Origin: Chrysoperla carnea
Lineage: Eukaryota > Arthropoda > Insecta > Neuroptera > Chrysopidae
Assembly: GCF_905475395.1 (NCBI RefSeq)
Contig: NC_058342.1
Location: forward strand, 2,118,501 to 2,182,500
DNA: 64,000 nucleotides
Reading direction: 5' to 3'
Shown here: positions 63,660 through 64,000 of the stretch, one piece after another
Position numbering within the stretch: position 1 is the first letter of the stretch
Layout: every line of letters starts with the position of its first letter
The notes under the pieces: generated by a model
Database searches by the model: none
What the model saw: only the letters and a program-made list of their open reading frames with translations
Told to the model about the DNA's origin: nothing
Position numbers and translations under genes: made by a program

Positions 63660-64000
63660 ATGGTTTGTTTTGAAATTTTAGTCTTAGTTACATTAAAAAT
63701 GCGTTTCCATAAACAACAGCCCGCTCTGAGTGTTGAAAATTTAATACCAGAAAATAGAGAGACACAAACATATCATGGTCCTCTATTTTCAGATTCACTA
63801 CGAACAATAATATGTGGTGCTAGTGGATGTGGGAAAACCAATCTTATGTTGAATTTAATTTACGATGAAAACGGTTTACGTTTTGAAAACATTTACGTTT
63901 ATAGTAAATCCCTTTATCAACCGAAATATAAATTGCTAGAAGAAACTTTAAAACTGGTGGAGGGGGTCGGCTATTTTCCATTTAGTGATACCAGTGAAAT
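63660..64000 (+). CDS. P4 packaging ATPase, N-terminal part (runs off the window)
   Basis: ATG at 63660 (MVCFEILVLVTLKMRF), Walker A ICGASGCGKTNLML. Divergent from the phospholipase-type gene, with about 52 bases between the two ATGs as in P2. Cut by the window end. Confidence 0.75.
   Translation, partial: MVCFEILVLVTLKMRFHKQQPALSVENLIPENRETQTYHGPLFSDSLRTIICGASGCGKTNLMLNLIYDENGLRFENIYVYSKSLYQPKYKLLEETLKLVEGVGYFPFSDTSE

Larger units (their letters stand above)
50802..64000 (+). mobile_element. Polinton P4, nearly whole, right end outside the window
   Basis: Starts AGTAGTATAGTCAGCCCAC, clearly related to the P2 end. Contains polymerase, acidic protein, integrase, fibre-like gene, short array, DUF8207-type gene, 160-aa gene, major capsid, 59-aa gene, penton, protease, phospholipase-type gene and the start of the ATPase. 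All are open except the polymerase, which shows about one break. It is the only copy here with a full integrase gene. Confidence 0.85.

Overview
This is AT-rich animal genomic DNA, most likely from an arthropod and probably an insect. Short GT-AG introns, Jockey-type and R4/Dong-type LINEs and Polinton/Maverick elements support this, but nothing fixes the species. I found no host gene. Essentially the whole window is mobile elements nested in one another.

Layout. 1-5595: an old Jockey/CR1-type LINE (A) split by an LTR-like remnant with a GTAG target duplication; that remnant is itself split by a second broken LINE (B) whose ORF1 has a PHD-like zinc finger. 5596-7980: the terminal part of a Polinton (P0). 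8010-14837: two R4/Dong LINEs in tandem, separated by TAA microsatellite; the first (Dong-1) is nearly intact, the second (Dong-2) is cut off in its reverse transcriptase. 14838-28417 and 47786-50801: an old, broken Polinton (P1). A third, minus-strand Dong sits in the TTA microsatellite of its DNA polymerase leader, and large tandem arrays with a giant hairpin lie in its middle. 28418-47779: Polinton P2, 19.4 kb, with long terminal inverted repeats and a perfect 6-bp target duplication (TATGAT), inserted in P1. P2 itself contains a young LTR element (32631-36999). 50802 to the window end: Polinton P4, inserted in the right terminal repeat of P1. It is the most complete copy; its right end lies beyond 64000.

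The Polintons share one plan. Protein-primed DNA polymerase B, split by short introns, reads inward from one end with a small acidic protein behind it. A chromodomain integrase, a fibre-like protein (P4 only), a DUF8207-type protein, an unknown 160-aa protein, the major capsid candidate, a 59-aa protein, the penton/minor capsid candidate, an adenovirus-type protease and a phospholipase A2-type minor capsid protein are on the opposite strand. The packaging ATPase diverges from the phospholipase gene. Capsid, protease, packaging and replication genes together make these virus-like elements; here they are treated as fossils.

The most interesting points are: P2 is a mosaic, P1-like at the ends and polymerase N-terminus and P4-like elsewhere; a family of AAACAGG tandem repeats sits at rearrangement junctions in every P-type copy and has grown from about 0.25 to 2 kb; a relic tail of a foreign Polinton polymerase is the loop of a roughly 300-bp inverted repeat; the terminal repeats are packed with CRE, inverted CCAAT, YY1-like, GC-box and E-box motifs; and a filled and an empty Dong target site occur in the same window.
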